From NCBI RefSeq assembly GCF_002224125.1, contig NZ_NCSM01000007.1, positions 313,839 through 377,838 of the forward strand: DNA of 64,000 nt. Direction: 5' to 3'. Each line of letters opens with the position of its first letter. Position 1 is the first letter of the stretch. The translations under genes and the position numbers were made by a program. Of the stretch, positions 16,190-25,573 are shown piece by piece. This DNA is from Streptomyces sp. NBS 14/10 (GTDB taxonomy: Bacteria; Actinomycetota; Actinomycetes; Streptomycetales; Streptomycetaceae). The notes below the pieces were generated by a model. That model was not told the origin of the DNA. It worked only from the letters and a program-made list of their open reading frames with translations, and did no database searches.

Positions 16190-16224
16190 AACTGAGCGAG
16201 TGCGATCCTGCAAGGAGAGAGTCT

Positions 16225-16614
16225 GTGAAGGTCACCTCTTGTGCCGTGTCCCTCAACGTCGACGATGTCCCCGCCTCCAGCGCCTTCCTCGTCGAACACT
16301 TCGGCTTTCATGAGGAAATGGCCGCCGACGGCTTCGCGTCCCTGACCCGCGACGACCTGGCCATGAACGTCATCTTTCTGCGCCGCGGTCTTGAGACCCT
16401 GCCCGCCGACCAGCGCGACGAGCACGCCGCCGGCCTGATCGTCGCCTTCGTCGTCGAAGACCTCGAGGGCGAGCTGGCCCGCCTGCGGGCCGAGGGCGTC
16501 ACGATCACCATGCCGCTGACGGAGGAGGAGTGGGGCGAGCGCGCCTTCCAGGTCCGCGACCCCAACGGCGTCATCGTCCAACTCGTCGACTGGAACGGAC
16601 CCACCGGCGACTGA
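16225..16614 (+). CDS. VOC/glyoxalase-bleomycin-resistance superfamily protein
   Basis: A 129-aa single VOC module (beta-alpha-beta-beta-beta twice). It starts at GTG with AAGGAG upstream. The end motif FQVRDPNGVIVQLVDW is the classical VOC C-terminal strand with the possible metal ligand region, and the first half reads VSLNVDDVPASSAFLVEHFGF. VOC proteins range from glyoxalases and dioxygenases to drug-binding resistance proteins; the residues seen do not decide. The strong palindrome upstream suggests that it is inducible, which fits a detoxification or resistance role. Confidence 0.85.
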   Translation: MKVTSCAVSLNVDDVPASSAFLVEHFGFHEEMAADGFASLTRDDLAMNVIFLRRGLETLPADQRDEHAAGLIVAFVVEDLEGELARLRAEGVTITMPLTEEEWGERAFQVRDPNGVIVQLVDWNGPTGD

Positions 16615-16723
16615 GGCGGCCGACCCAACCGGCCTTGCGGCAGCACGCGACTGGAATACTCGGGCGATCGAATCAACACACCGTAACGCGCCCGATCCCG
16701 CGTGCAGTTGGGACATCTCACCC

Positions 16724-17515
16724 ATGAGCCACAGTCAGCCCCCGCCGGAACCGTACGGCCCGAACAACAGCGCCGGTCCAGGACAGCAGGGCTACGTCCA
16801 CCCGCAGGCACCCACACCTTTTGGCCAGCCGGGGTACCCTCCCGTCCCGCCACAGGTCGGTGGCGCCAAAGGGAAGACCATCGGCATCGCGCTCGGCGCG
16901 CTGACCGCTGTCGGCGCGATCATCGGCAGCTTCGCGCTGTTCGGCGGGGACGGCGACGGAACCGAAACCGTGCCCGACGACGGAAAGCGCTACAAACTCA
17001 CCGCGCCGGACGCCGTCCTGGGGGGGTACAAGGTCTGGGGTGACTCGGCCCAGGAACAGGACGCGGCGAGTGACGAGGCGGTCGCGCTCGGCATCAGCAG
17101 CGGGAAACGCATCATCAACACCTGGTCGACAGTCGACACAACCGACCCCGACTCGGACTTCGACAACAACAAGAGCATCGTCTTCATCGGCTTCTACGGC
17201 GATGTGGACGATCCAGAAAAGTCCGTTGACGCGTACTTCGACATCATGCGGCGAGGATCGCAGCTCTCCGAATCCATCGGCGACAAGGAGAAGCAGTCAC
17301 CAAGGGGGTTCAAGAACGGGATCATGAAGTGTCAGTACCGGAAGGCCGATGCCGAACCCGGCCAGCCGGAGACCACCCCCTGGTGCGTCTGGGGCGACCA
17401 CAGCACGGTTGGCATGGTGACCGTGGTCGATGCCACCAAGGAGAAGTTGTCCCTTGAAGGGGGCGCCAGGATCGCGGCTGATCTCCGGAACGAGATCCGA
17501 GTAGAGATCAAGTAA
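16724..17515 (+). CDS. Membrane-anchored extracytoplasmic protein of unknown function
   Basis: A 263-aa protein with a cytoplasmic Pro/Gly/Gln-rich tail (residues 1-48), one transmembrane helix (about 50-70, KTIGIALGALTAVGAIIGSFALF) and an extracytoplasmic domain of about 190 residues containing two Cys that may form a disulfide (KCQY and PWCVW). This layout is common in Streptomyces proteins that follow Ser/Thr kinase or cell-envelope genes, but no such gene is next to it here. The final part, VGMVTVVDATKEKLSLE, suggests a beta-sandwich. Function unknown. Confidence 0.72.
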   Translation: MSHSQPPPEPYGPNNSAGPGQQGYVHPQAPTPFGQPGYPPVPPQVGGAKGKTIGIALGALTAVGAIIGSFALFGGDGDGTETVPDDGKRYKLTAPDAVLGGYKVWGDSAQEQDAASDEAVALGISSGKRIINTWSTVDTTDPDSDFDNNKSIVFIGFYGDVDDPEKSVDAYFDIMRRGSQLSESIGDKEKQSPRGFKNGIMKCQYRKADAEPGQPETTPWCVWGDHSTVGMVTVVDATKEKLSLEGGARIAADLRNEIRVEIK

Positions 17516-17545
17516 CCAGCGGACGGCTCGACGTACGCGTGAGCC

Positions 17546-17573
17546 CCGCTGGGCGGAGCATGCCGCCCAGCGG
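17546..17573 (+). terminator. Hairpin terminator
   Basis: Eleven-bp arms CCGCTGGGCGG/CCGCCCAGCGG with a 6-nt loop, 30 nt after the stop of the membrane protein. Confidence 0.75.
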
Positions 17574-17742
17574 CGCTTCTCCGTTACCCGGGCATGCCCC
17601 TGATCGCCCCGCGGCTGCCCCAAAGTCGCCCTCCGTGGGCGTTCCTCACGGAGAGTGAACGCCCCAGGGACCCGCTCCCCTGTATCTGTTCGACAACGAA
17701 GCTGCCGTCACCCCGCGCGGGCCCCGACACAAACGTGAAAAT

Positions 17743-17837
17743 CATTCGACAACCATTCGACGCATGCCCATTGACACCCCTTACGCCCGGTGACTACCGT
17801 CACGCCAGGATTTCGAACGTGTGACGAAATATCGAAC
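17743..17837 (+). promoter_or_regulatory. Regulated promoter of the sugar dehydratase gene
   Basis: A TTGACA box at 17771-17776 and TACCGT at 17795-17800 (18-nt spacer) form a good promoter. Upstream is a direct repeat CATTCGAC at 17743-17750 and 17754-17761 (one helical turn apart). Downstream, TTTCGAAC at 17811-17818 and ATCGAAC at 17831-17837 lie at the transcription start. The clustered TTCGA elements look like operator half-sites. CATTCGA recurs at 20426 upstream of a second gene of this locus. Confidence 0.5.
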
Positions 17838-17874
17838 AACACACACCGCACCACTCGCGAAAGGGCAGACCGCC

Positions 17875-19038
17875 TTGCGCATCACCGGAATCAGTACGCA
17901 TGTCGTCGGCACCCCCTGGCGGAACCTGACCTACGTGCAGGTCCACACCGACGAAGGCATCACCGGCGTCGGTGAGACCCGCATGCTCGGCCGCACCGAC
18001 GCGCTGCTCGGCTACCTCCGTGAAGCCGAGGCCAACCACATCGCCGGGTCCGACCCCTTCGCCGTGGAGGACCTCGTACGGCGGATGAAGTACGGCGACT
18101 ACGGCCGTGCGGGCGAGATCGTGATGTCGGGGATCGCCTGCGTCGAGATGGCCTGCTGGGACATCAAGGGCAAGGCCCTCGGTGTGCCGGTCTGGCAGCT
18201 GCTCGGCGGCAAGGTGACCGACAAGGTCAAGGCGTACGCGAACGGGTGGTACACGACCGAGCGGACGCCGGAGGCCTACCACAAGGCCGCCCAGGGGGTC
18301 ATGGAGCGCGGTTACAAGGCGCTGAAGATCGACCCGTTCGGCACCGGGCACTTCGAGCTCGACCACAAGGAGACCTTGTACGCGGTCTCGCTCATCGAGG
18401 CCGTGCGGGACGCGATCGGCCCGGACGCCGAGCTGATGCTGGAGATGCACGGCCGCTTCTCCCCCGCCACCGCCGTCCGCCTGGCGAACGAGCTGGCCCC
18501 CTTCAAGCCGGCCTGGCTGGAGGAGCCGGTGCCGCCGGAGAACCTGAAGGCGCTGGAGAAGGTCGCGGCCAAGGTGGACATCCCGGTCGCCACCGGTGAG
18601 CGGATCCACGACCGCATCGAGTTCCGCGAACTCTTCGAGAGTCAGGCCGTGGACATCATCCAGCCGGACGTCGGCCACATCGGCGGCATCTGGGAGACGC
18701 GCAAACTGGCCGCCACCGCCGAGACCCACTACATGCTCATCGCGCCGCACAACGTCGGCGGGTCCGTGCTCACCGCCGCCTCCCTCCAGGTCGGCTTCAC
18801 CTCGCCCAACTTCAAGATCCTCGAACACTTCAACGACTTCGCCGACTCGGAGATCAAGAAGGTGGTCAAGGGCGCCCCGCGGGTCGTGGACGGCTACTTC
18901 GAGCTCTCCCACGCCCCCGGCCTCGGCGTCGAGCTGGACACCGACGCCGCCGCCGAGTTCCCGCAGCAGCAGGCCCGGTTCGATCTGTGGGCCGAGGGCT
19001 GGGAGAAGCGGGACCCCAAGCGGCCGGACAGTGAGTAG
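17875..19038 (+). CDS. Enolase-superfamily sugar-acid dehydratase (galactonate dehydratase-like)
   Basis: A mandelate racemase/muconate lactonising-type enzyme of 387 aa from TTG at 17875. This start gives the common family opening LRITGISTHVVGTPWRN, has GAAAGGG 9 nt before it, and leaves the operator-like repeats untranslated; GTG at 17821 is the longer option. The capping domain runs to about residue 110 and the barrel follows with KALKIDPFG, metal-ligand strands ELMLEMHGR, WLEEPVPPEN and ATGERI, and the general acid/base His in APHN. These fit dehydration of a sugar acid such as galactonate or gluconate; the exact substrate is open. It heads a sugar-uptake locus. Confidence 0.85.
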   Translation: MRITGISTHVVGTPWRNLTYVQVHTDEGITGVGETRMLGRTDALLGYLREAEANHIAGSDPFAVEDLVRRMKYGDYGRAGEIVMSGIACVEMACWDIKGKALGVPVWQLLGGKVTDKVKAYANGWYTTERTPEAYHKAAQGVMERGYKALKIDPFGTGHFELDHKETLYAVSLIEAVRDAIGPDAELMLEMHGRFSPATAVRLANELAPFKPAWLEEPVPPENLKALEKVAAKVDIPVATGERIHDRIEFRELFESQAVDIIQPDVGHIGGIWETRKLAATAETHYMLIAPHNVGGSVLTAASLQVGFTSPNFKILEHFNDFADSEIKKVVKGAPRVVDGYFELSHAPGLGVELDTDAAAEFPQQQARFDLWAEGWEKRDPKRPDSE

Positions 19039-19219
19039 ACGCGGCCGGCGAGTAAACGCGATCAGTGCATAGGGAAATCCCTCGACCCGCGCCAAAGGGG
19101 TGGACGAACACGATTCCCGCGGCGGCGAGGGGGCAGAACACGCCCGGCGGAGACGACAGCGCCTCCGGCGGGAGGGCCCACCCGGCCCCCGTCCGGGGCG
19201 GGGCAGGAACGGAGCAGAC

Positions 19220-20335
19220 GTGAGCGGCACAGAAGACGCCCCAGGAGAAGGCGCCCCAGTGACAGATGACGGCCCCGTGGCAGAAGACGGCCCCGTAAGA
19301 GAGGACGCCACAGAGGACGCCCTCGTGCTCGACGGGCCGGGCAGCCACCGGCTGGAGACCCGCCCCGTCGCCGGACCCGGGCCCGGGGACGCACGGGTGC
19401 GGGTGCACGCCTCCGGGATCTGCGGCAGCGACCGCGAGATCTACCAGGGGAACCGGCCCGAGGGGTACGTCCGCTACCCGATCACCCCCGGCCACGAGTG
19501 GTCGGGCACGGTCGAGGCCGTCGGGGCCGGGGTGCCGGCCGCGCTGGTCGGCCGGAAGGTGGTCGGCGAGGGGTTCCGCAACTGCCAGGTGTGCGACCGC
19601 TGCCACGCCGGGGACACCACACTGTGCACCGCCGGGTACGAGGAGACGGGCTTCACCCAGCCGGGTGCGATGGCCACCACCCTCACCCTCCCGGCCCGTC
19701 TGCTGCATCCGCTCGCCGACGACGCCGACCTGTCCGCCGCCGCGCTGCTGGAGCCCGCCGCCTGTGTGGCGGCCGCCGCGCTCAAGGCGAACGCCCAGCC
19801 GGGTGAGCGGGTCGCGGTGGTCGGCACCGGCACCCTCGGCATGATCGCGGTGCAGTTCCTGGCCGCGGCCTCCCCCGCCGAGCTGCTGGTGGTCGACATC
19901 CGCCGGGACCGGGAGGAGCTGTCGCTGTCCTTCGGCGCGACGACCTTCCACACCCCGGACACGCTGCCCGAGGCCGAGGCCGGAACGTACGACATCGTTA
20001 TCGAGACCGCGGGCTCCGCCTCCGCGGCCCGGGACTCCGCCGCGCTGCTGCGGCGCGGCGGGCGGCTCGTGCTCACCGGCCTCCCGGCGGCGGGCGCGGA
20101 CGGTCTGGACCCCACCGATCTGGTGGTGCGCCAGCTCGAGGTGCGGACGGTCTTCGGGGCCCCGCCCGCCGCGTGGGCGCACGCCGTGCGGGTCTTCGAC
20201 GCCGGGCTGCTGTCCCTGCTGCCACTGGTCACCCATGAGCTGCCGCTCACCGACTTCGGCACCGCGATCGACCTGGTCGGCAGCGGCGATCCCAAGGTCG
20301 GCAAGGTTCTGCTGCGCCCGCAGGGCCTCCCGTAG
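19220..20335 (+). CDS. Zinc-dependent sugar/polyol dehydrogenase (MDR family)
   Basis: A 371-aa medium-chain dehydrogenase. The GTG at 19220 has GGAG 5 nt upstream. The first 38 residues are an acidic tail of repeated DDGPV/EDGPV units not usual for the family. The domain then begins LVLDGPGSHRLETRPV. The catalytic zinc site reads ICGSD and GHEWSGTVE; structural zinc cysteines are in CQVCDRCHAGDTTLC. The Rossmann motif is VGTGTLGMIAVQ. This is the threonine/sorbitol dehydrogenase-like group that oxidises sugars or polyols with NAD. Next to a sugar-acid dehydratase and a mutarotase, a role in oxidative sugar breakdown is likely. Confidence 0.85.
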   Translation: MSGTEDAPGEGAPVTDDGPVAEDGPVREDATEDALVLDGPGSHRLETRPVAGPGPGDARVRVHASGICGSDREIYQGNRPEGYVRYPITPGHEWSGTVEAVGAGVPAALVGRKVVGEGFRNCQVCDRCHAGDTTLCTAGYEETGFTQPGAMATTLTLPARLLHPLADDADLSAAALLEPAACVAAAALKANAQPGERVAVVGTGTLGMIAVQFLAAASPAELLVVDIRRDREELSLSFGATTFHTPDTLPEAEAGTYDIVIETAGSASAARDSAALLRRGGRLVLTGLPAAGADGLDPTDLVVRQLEVRTVFGAPPAAWAHAVRVFDAGLLSLLPLVTHELPLTDFGTAIDLVGSGDPKVGKVLLRPQGLP

Positions 20336-20425
20336 TCGCGTCGGTACGGGCCGCCCTGACACGGCCCGTACCGGCGTGCACCCGATGACCCGAACTTACC
20401 CTCAAGTACCCAATCAGCCGAATGT

Positions 20426-20457
20426 CATTCGAAATGTCGGACAACGGTCAGAGGTCA
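20426..20457 (+). promoter_or_regulatory. Operator-like region before the TIM-barrel gene
   Basis: CATTCGA at 20426-20432 repeats the element found twice before the dehydratase gene. It is set in an AT-richer stretch with two ATGTC elements (aatgtcattc, then gaaatgtcgg). It suggests a second promoter of the same regulon at 20.4 kb. Confidence 0.4.
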
Positions 20458-20589
20458 GACGACACCAGGCATTCCCACCGCCCCATGCACCACCCCGAAC
20501 CCCCCGCATCACCCACCCCGGACGACGACGTGCCGGGCAGCACAGCAGCCGGACGCCGAAACACCGGCCATCACTCCACAAGGAGCACC

Positions 20590-21588
20590 GTGACCGCCGC
20601 CTCAGCCACCACCTCCGGCCCCCGTCGCCCCGCCGACGCGGCCCTCGCGTCGCTCGGCCACTCCGCACCCGCCGCCGACCCCGCCGACGCCTCCCCGCAC
20701 TCCTTCCCGGACGGCGGCAGCTGGCGCACCGAGGTCCCCTCCGTGGAGGGGCCCGAGGCGCTGGCCACCGTGTTCAAGGAGGCCGGCCGCCTCGATGTGC
20801 CGATCCACCGGATCAGCCAGGGCAGCGGCGTATGGATGCTCACCGACTCCGAGATCACCGAGATGGTGGAGTCCTGCGCCGAGCGCAACGCCGAGCTGTG
20901 CCTGTTCACCGGCCCGCGCGGCACCTGGGACATCGGCGCCGCCACCCGTACCGACTCCCGCGGCGGGGGCCTGCGCGCCCGCGGCCATGACGCGGTCGCG
21001 GGCTGTGTCGAGGACGCGCTGCGCGCCGCCTCGCTGGGCGTCAAGTGTCTGCTGGTCGCGGACGAGGGCGTGCTGTGGCTGCTGCACCAGCTGCGCGAGC
21101 GCGGCGAGCTGCCGGCCGACACCACCTTCAAGCTGTCCGCGCTGGTCGGCCCGGTCAACCCGGCCTCGTTCGCGGTGTACGAGCAGCTGGGCGCCGACTC
21201 CATCAACATTCCGTCGGACCTGACGCTGGAGCACCTGACCGAGATCCGCCGGGTCTCCGGCGCGCCGATGGACTTCTATGTGGAGGCCCCTGATGACCTG
21301 GGCGGCTTTGTCCGCATCTACGACGCCGCCGAGCTGATCCGCCGCGGCGCCCCCATCTACTTGAAGTTCGGGCTCAGCAAGTCCCCCGGCATCTACCCGT
21401 ACGGCGCCCAGCTGCGCGATGTCGCACTGAACAGCGCACGTGAGCGGGTACGCCGAGGCCGGCTCGTGCTCGACATGCTCGCCCGGCTGGGCGCGGACGG
21501 CGGGATGTCCCCGCTGGGCTCCCGGCTGCCCGGCCCGCTGCGGCGCTTCGCCGCGGGCCAGGCACAGCCCGCGCCCCAAGAATCCTGA
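20590..21588 (+). CDS. TIM-barrel protein, U32-peptidase-like, of sugar locus
   Basis: A 332-aa cytoplasmic protein. The GTG at 20590 is preceded by AAGGAG. The sequence alternates strands and helices as in a TIM barrel: VPIHRISQGSGVWML, ELCLFTGPRGTWDIG, GVKCLLVADEG, TFKLSALVGPVNPASFAVYEQLGADSIN in pieces, DFYVEAPDDLGGF and IYLKFGLSKSPGIYPYG. Proteins of this kind are often labelled U32 peptidase-like, but no proteolysis is implied by the genes around it. Its position between sugar oxidation enzymes and a sugar ABC transporter suggests a lyase, isomerase or regulator acting in the same pathway. I cannot name the reaction. Confidence 0.6.
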   Translation: MTAASATTSGPRRPADAALASLGHSAPAADPADASPHSFPDGGSWRTEVPSVEGPEALATVFKEAGRLDVPIHRISQGSGVWMLTDSEITEMVESCAERNAELCLFTGPRGTWDIGAATRTDSRGGGLRARGHDAVAGCVEDALRAASLGVKCLLVADEGVLWLLHQLRERGELPADTTFKLSALVGPVNPASFAVYEQLGADSINIPSDLTLEHLTEIRRVSGAPMDFYVEAPDDLGGFVRIYDAAELIRRGAPIYLKFGLSKSPGIYPYGAQLRDVALNSARERVRRGRLVLDMLARLGADGGMSPLGSRLPGPLRRFAAGQAQPAPQES

Positions 21589-21618
21589 GCCACGGACGCA
21601 CAAGGGAAGGACAACCCG

Positions 21619-22731
21619 ATGATCATGCGTAAGGCCAGAGCGGTACGAGCGCTGGCGGCCCTCGCCGCCCTGCTCACGCTCTCGCTCACCGCCACCGCCT
21701 GCGGCCAGGAGGCGGTCGGCGGCAGTCGCTACAAAGGCGGCAACAGCAACACGATCGGCATCGCGATGCCGGTCAAGACCTCCGAGCGGTGGATCGCCGA
21801 CGGCAAGAACATGGTCAAGCAGTTCCAGGCGGCGGGCTACAAGACGGACCTCCAGTACGGCGAGGACGACGTCCGCACCCAGGTGGCGCAGCTGGAGAAC
21901 ATGGTCACCAAGCAGTACAAGCTGCTGGTGATCGCGCCCATCGACGGAACCGCGCTGACCGATGTGCTCCAGAGCGCCCACGACGCGAACATACCTGTGA
22001 TCTCCTACGACCGGCTGATCCTGGGTTCGAAGTACGTCGACTACTACGCGACCTTCGACAACTTCAAGGTCGGCGTGCTCCAGGCCTCGTACCTCGTCAA
22101 AAAGCTCGGACTGACCGAGGGCAAGAAGGGCCCGTTCAACATCGAGCTGTTCGCCGGTTCGTCGGACGACAACAACACCCGGTACTTCTTCAACGGCGCG
22201 ATGAGCGTGCTCAAGCCGTACCTCGCCGACGGGCGGCTCGTCGTCCGCAGCGGCCAGACCAAGCTCAACCAGCTGTACACGGCGAAGTGGAGCGGCAAAG
22301 ACGCCCAGGACCGCATGGAGAACCTGCTCAACAAGGCGTACAGCAACGCTGACGTCAACGCCGTGCTCTCGCCGTACGACGGCATGTCCATGGGCATCCT
22401 GTCCGCGCTGCAGGGCGTCGGCTACGGCACGAAGTCCAAGCCCTACCCGTTCGTGTCCGGCCAGGACGCCGAGCTCCCCTCCATCAAGTCCATCATCCGC
22501 GGCGAGCAGACCCAGACCGTCTACAAGGACACCCGTAAGCTCGCCAAGGCCACCGTCCAGATGGCCACCGCGAAGCTGGACGGCGGCAAGCCCCAGGTCA
22601 ACGACACCAAGTCGTACGACAACGGCAAGAAGGTCGTGCCGGCCTATCTGCTCAACCCGGTCAGCATCGACAAGTCCAACACCCAGCTCCTCGTGAAAGA
22701 GGGCTACTACACCGCCGGCCAGCTGAAGTAG
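21619..22731 (+). CDS. chvE: ChvE-type multiple sugar-binding lipoprotein
   Basis: A 370-aa periplasmic-binding-protein-type lipoprotein anchored outside the membrane. The signal ends in the lipobox LTATAC. The mature protein shows the CUT2/ribose-binding fold: [13 protein letters not shown] at the start of domain [21 protein letters not shown], and [19 protein letters not shown]. ChvE orthologues bind galactose, glucose, arabinose, xylose or fucose. GGAAGG precedes the ATG. The ATPase and permease genes follow at once, so this is a complete importer. The mutarotase downstream fits monosaccharide uptake. Confidence 0.88.
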   Translation: MIMRKARAVRALAALAALLTLSLTATACGQEAVGGSRYKGGNSNTIGIAMPVKTSERWIADGKNMVKQFQAAGYKTDLQYGEDDVRTQVAQLENMVTKQYKLLVIAPIDGTALTDVLQSAHDANIPVISYDRLILGSKYVDYYATFDNFKVGVLQASYLVKKLGLTEGKKGPFNIELFAGSSDDNNTRYFFNGAMSVLKPYLADGRLVVRSGQTKLNQLYTAKWSGKDAQDRMENLLNKAYSNADVNAVLSPYDGMSMGILSALQGVGYGTKSKPYPFVSGQDAELPSIKSIIRGEQTQTVYKDTRKLAKATVQMATAKLDGGKPQVNDTKSYDNGKKVVPAYLLNPVSIDKSNTQLLVKEGYYTAGQLK

Positions 22732-22748
22732 GGATGGAGGCCGGGAAC

Positions 22749-24311
22749 ATGAACGACATTCTCGAAATGCGCTCCATCACCAAGACCTTCCCCGGGGTCA
22801 AGGCGCTGTCCGACGTCAACCTCCGCATCCGCGAGGGCGAGATCCACGCCATCTGCGGGGAGAACGGCGCCGGGAAGTCGACCCTGATGAAGGTGCTCAG
22901 CGGGGTCTACGCGCATGGCAGCTACGAAGGGGAGATCCAGTTCCAGGGGGAGGTGTGCGCGTTCAAGGACATCAAGGCCAGCGAGCAGCGCGGCATCGTC
23001 ATCATCCACCAGGAACTGGCCCTGATCCCGTACCTGTCCATCGCCGAGAACATCTTCCTGGGCAACGAACACGCCAAGGGCGGCCTGATCAGCTGGAACG
23101 AAACGCTTCGGCACGCCACCGCGCTGCTCAAGCGGGTCGGTCTCACGGAGTCCCCGCAGACGCGGGTCGCCGATATCGGGGTGGGCAAGCAGCAGCTCGT
23201 GGAGATCGCCAAGGCGCTCTCCAAGGAGGTGAAGCTGCTGATCCTGGACGAGCCGACCGCGGCGCTCAACGACGAGGACAGCGGTAAACTCCTCGACCTG
23301 CTGCTGGAGTTCAAGGCCCAGGGCATCTCCTGCATCATCATCTCGCACAAGCTGAACGAGATCCGCAGGGTCGCCGACTCCGTCACCATCCTGCGCGACG
23401 GCCAGACCATCGAGACCATGGTCGTCCGCGAGACGCCGGAGTCACAGCCGCAGGTGTCCGAGGAGCGCATCATCCGCGGGATGGTCGGCCGGGATCTCGA
23501 CCACCGCTTCCCCGAGCGCACCCCGTACGGGGGTGACGACACCTCCGAGGTGGCCATGGCCATCGAGGACTGGACCGTACGCCACCCCATCGACCAGCAG
23601 CGCAACGTCGTGGACGGGGTGTCGCTGAACGTCCGGCGAGGCGAGATCGTGGGCATCGCCGGCCTCATGGGCGCGGGCCGCACGGAGCTGGCGATGAGCG
23701 TCTTCGGGCGCGCCTACGGCCGGTACACCGGCGGCCGGGTCTACCGCGACGGCAAGGAGGTCCGTACCCGCACCGTCCCGGAGGCGATCGAGCACGGCAT
23801 CGCCTATGTCACCGAGGACCGCAAGCACTACGGGCTCAACCTTGAGGACACCATCAGCCGGAACATCTCGCTCTCCTCGCTGGCCAAGGTGGCGCGCCGC
23901 GGCGTGGTCAACGAGCACGAGGAGTCGCGGGTGGCCGAGGGGTTCCGCAAGACCATGAACATCAAGGCCCCCACGGTCTTCGAGCAGGTGGGCAAGCTCA
24001 GCGGCGGCAATCAGCAGAAGGTCGTGCTGAGCAAGTGGATCCATGTGGGTCCGGAAGTGCTGATCCTCGACGAGCCCACCCGTGGCATCGACGTCGGGGC
24101 CAAGTACGAGATCTACACGGTCATCAACGACCTGGCGGCGCAGGGCAAGGCCGTCGTCTTCATCTCCTCGGAGCTGGGCGAGTTGCTGGGGATGTGCGAC
24201 CGGATTTACACGATGGCGGCTGGGCGGCTGACCGGGGAGGTCCCGCGTGCCGAGGCGACTCAGGAGGTTCTGATGCGCCACATGACCAGGGACAGAGGAG
24301 ACGAAGGATGA
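22749..24311 (+). CDS. gguA: Sugar ABC transporter ATPase, two nucleotide-binding domains (GguA/MmsA type)
   Basis: A 520-aa CUT2-family ATPase made of two fused nucleotide-binding domains. The first has Walker [10 protein letters not shown], signature region [14 protein letters not shown] and Walker [12 protein letters not shown]. The second has a degenerate P-loop (GLMGAGRTE), signature LSGGNQQK and Walker [12 protein letters not shown], as usual for the family. ATG 22749 is chosen with GGAGG 8 nt upstream; an ATG at 22734 has no proper site. Its stop overlaps the permease start in ATGA, so the two are translationally coupled. Confidence 0.92.
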   Translation: MNDILEMRSITKTFPGVKALSDVNLRIREGEIHAICGENGAGKSTLMKVLSGVYAHGSYEGEIQFQGEVCAFKDIKASEQRGIVIIHQELALIPYLSIAENIFLGNEHAKGGLISWNETLRHATALLKRVGLTESPQTRVADIGVGKQQLVEIAKALSKEVKLLILDEPTAALNDEDSGKLLDLLLEFKAQGISCIIISHKLNEIRRVADSVTILRDGQTIETMVVRETPESQPQVSEERIIRGMVGRDLDHRFPERTPYGGDDTSEVAMAIEDWTVRHPIDQQRNVVDGVSLNVRRGEIVGIAGLMGAGRTELAMSVFGRAYGRYTGGRVYRDGKEVRTRTVPEAIEHGIAYVTEDRKHYGLNLEDTISRNISLSSLAKVARRGVVNEHEESRVAEGFRKTMNIKAPTVFEQVGKLSGGNQQKVVLSKWIHVGPEVLILDEPTRGIDVGAKYEIYTVINDLAAQGKAVVFISSELGELLGMCDRIYTMAAGRLTGEVPRAEATQEVLMRHMTRDRGDEG

Positions 24312-25540
24312 GCACGGCGACCCAGGACGTCAAGAGCCCGGCCCCACCACCGGAGGGCGGTTCCCCGAACATCGGGGCGCTGCTGGTGCAGAGCCTGCGG
24401 GGCAATGTGCGCCAGTACGGGATGCTGGTGGCGCTCGCGCTGATCATCGTCATCTTCCAGATATGGTCCGACGACATCCTGCTGCGGCCGCTCAACGTCA
24501 CCAACCTGGTGCAGCAGAACGGCTACATCCTGATCCTCGCGATCGGCATGATGATCGTGATCATCGCGGGTCATATCGATCTGTCGGTCGGATCGCTGGT
24601 CGCGTTCGTCGGCGCCTTCGCGGGCGTGCTGATGGTCAACCACGATGTGCCGTGGCCACTCGCGGTCATCCTCTGTCTGCTGGTCGGCGCGGTGGCCGGG
24701 GCATGGCAGGGCTTCTGGATCGCGTACGTCGGGATCCCATCCTTCATCGTCACCCTGGCCGGCATGCTGGTCTTCCGTGGCGGCACCCAGATCCTGCTGG
24801 ACGGGCAGTCCCTGTCGCCCTTCCCGGAGGGCTTCCGGAAGATGAGCATCGGCTTCATCCCGGAGATGGGCCCGTACACGCAGTACCACAACCCCACCAT
24901 GGTCATCGGCCTCGCGGTGTGCGCGGCGGCCGTCTGGCAGGAGTGGCGGAGCCGGCAGCAGCGTGCGGCGTACGAGCTGGACGTGATGCCGCTCAGCCTG
25001 TTCTACGTCAAGTGCGCCGCGATCGTGGCCGCGGTGATGGCCTTCGCCATGACCCTCGCCAGTTGGCACGGCGCACCGGTGGGCCTGCTGATCCTCGCGG
25101 GCCTCCTGGTGATCTTCAGCTTCGTGATGCGCAACACCGTCGTCGGACGGCATGTGTACGCCCTGGGCGGCAACCAGCCCGCGGCCAAGCTGTCGGGTGT
25201 CCGGGACAAGCGCGTCACCTTCATGGTGTTCGTCAACATGGGCCTGCTGGCCGCTCTCGCCGGCCTGGTCTTCACCGCCCGACTGGGCTCCGCCACCCCG
25301 AGCGCGGGCCTCAACTTCGAGCTGGAGGCCATCGCCGCCGCGTTCATCGGCGGCGCCTCGGCCAGCGGCGGCGTCGGCACCGTACTGGGCGCGATCATCG
25401 GTGGTCTGGTGCTCGGTGTGCTCAACAACGGCATGTCGCTGGTGGGCATCGGGACCGAGTACCAGCAGGTGATCAAGGGCCTGGTGCTGCTCGCCGCGGT
25501 GGGCTTCGACATCTGGAACAAGCGCAGGGTCGGTTCGTAA
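24308..25540 (+). CDS. gguB: Sugar ABC transporter permease (GguB/MmsB type)
   Basis: A 410-aa inner-membrane permease of the CUT2 family with about ten hydrophobic segments. Family landmarks include [21 protein letters not shown], split here as [11 protein letters not shown], the motif [11 protein letters not shown], and [19 protein letters not shown] near the end. It starts at ATG 24308 inside the overlap with the ATPase gene. With the two upstream genes it forms a complete high-affinity monosaccharide importer. Confidence 0.92.
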   Translation: MSTATQDVKSPAPPPEGGSPNIGALLVQSLRGNVRQYGMLVALALIIVIFQIWSDDILLRPLNVTNLVQQNGYILILAIGMMIVIIAGHIDLSVGSLVAFVGAFAGVLMVNHDVPWPLAVILCLLVGAVAGAWQGFWIAYVGIPSFIVTLAGMLVFRGGTQILLDGQSLSPFPEGFRKMSIGFIPEMGPYTQYHNPTMVIGLAVCAAAVWQEWRSRQQRAAYELDVMPLSLFYVKCAAIVAAVMAFAMTLASWHGAPVGLLILAGLLVIFSFVMRNTVVGRHVYALGGNQPAAKLSGVRDKRVTFMVFVNMGLLAALAGLVFTARLGSATPSAGLNFELEAIAAAFIGGASASGGVGTVLGAIIGGLVLGVLNNGMSLVGIGTEYQQVIKGLVLLAAVGFDIWNKRRVGS

Positions 25541-25573
25541 GTCCGTCTCCCACCACTACTGATGGAGCCGCAC

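Noticed and set aside
17800..20362. Two roughly 500-aa minus-strand frames
   Set aside because: They are antisense to the enolase-superfamily and Zn-dehydrogenase genes, both of which carry full catalytic motifs.
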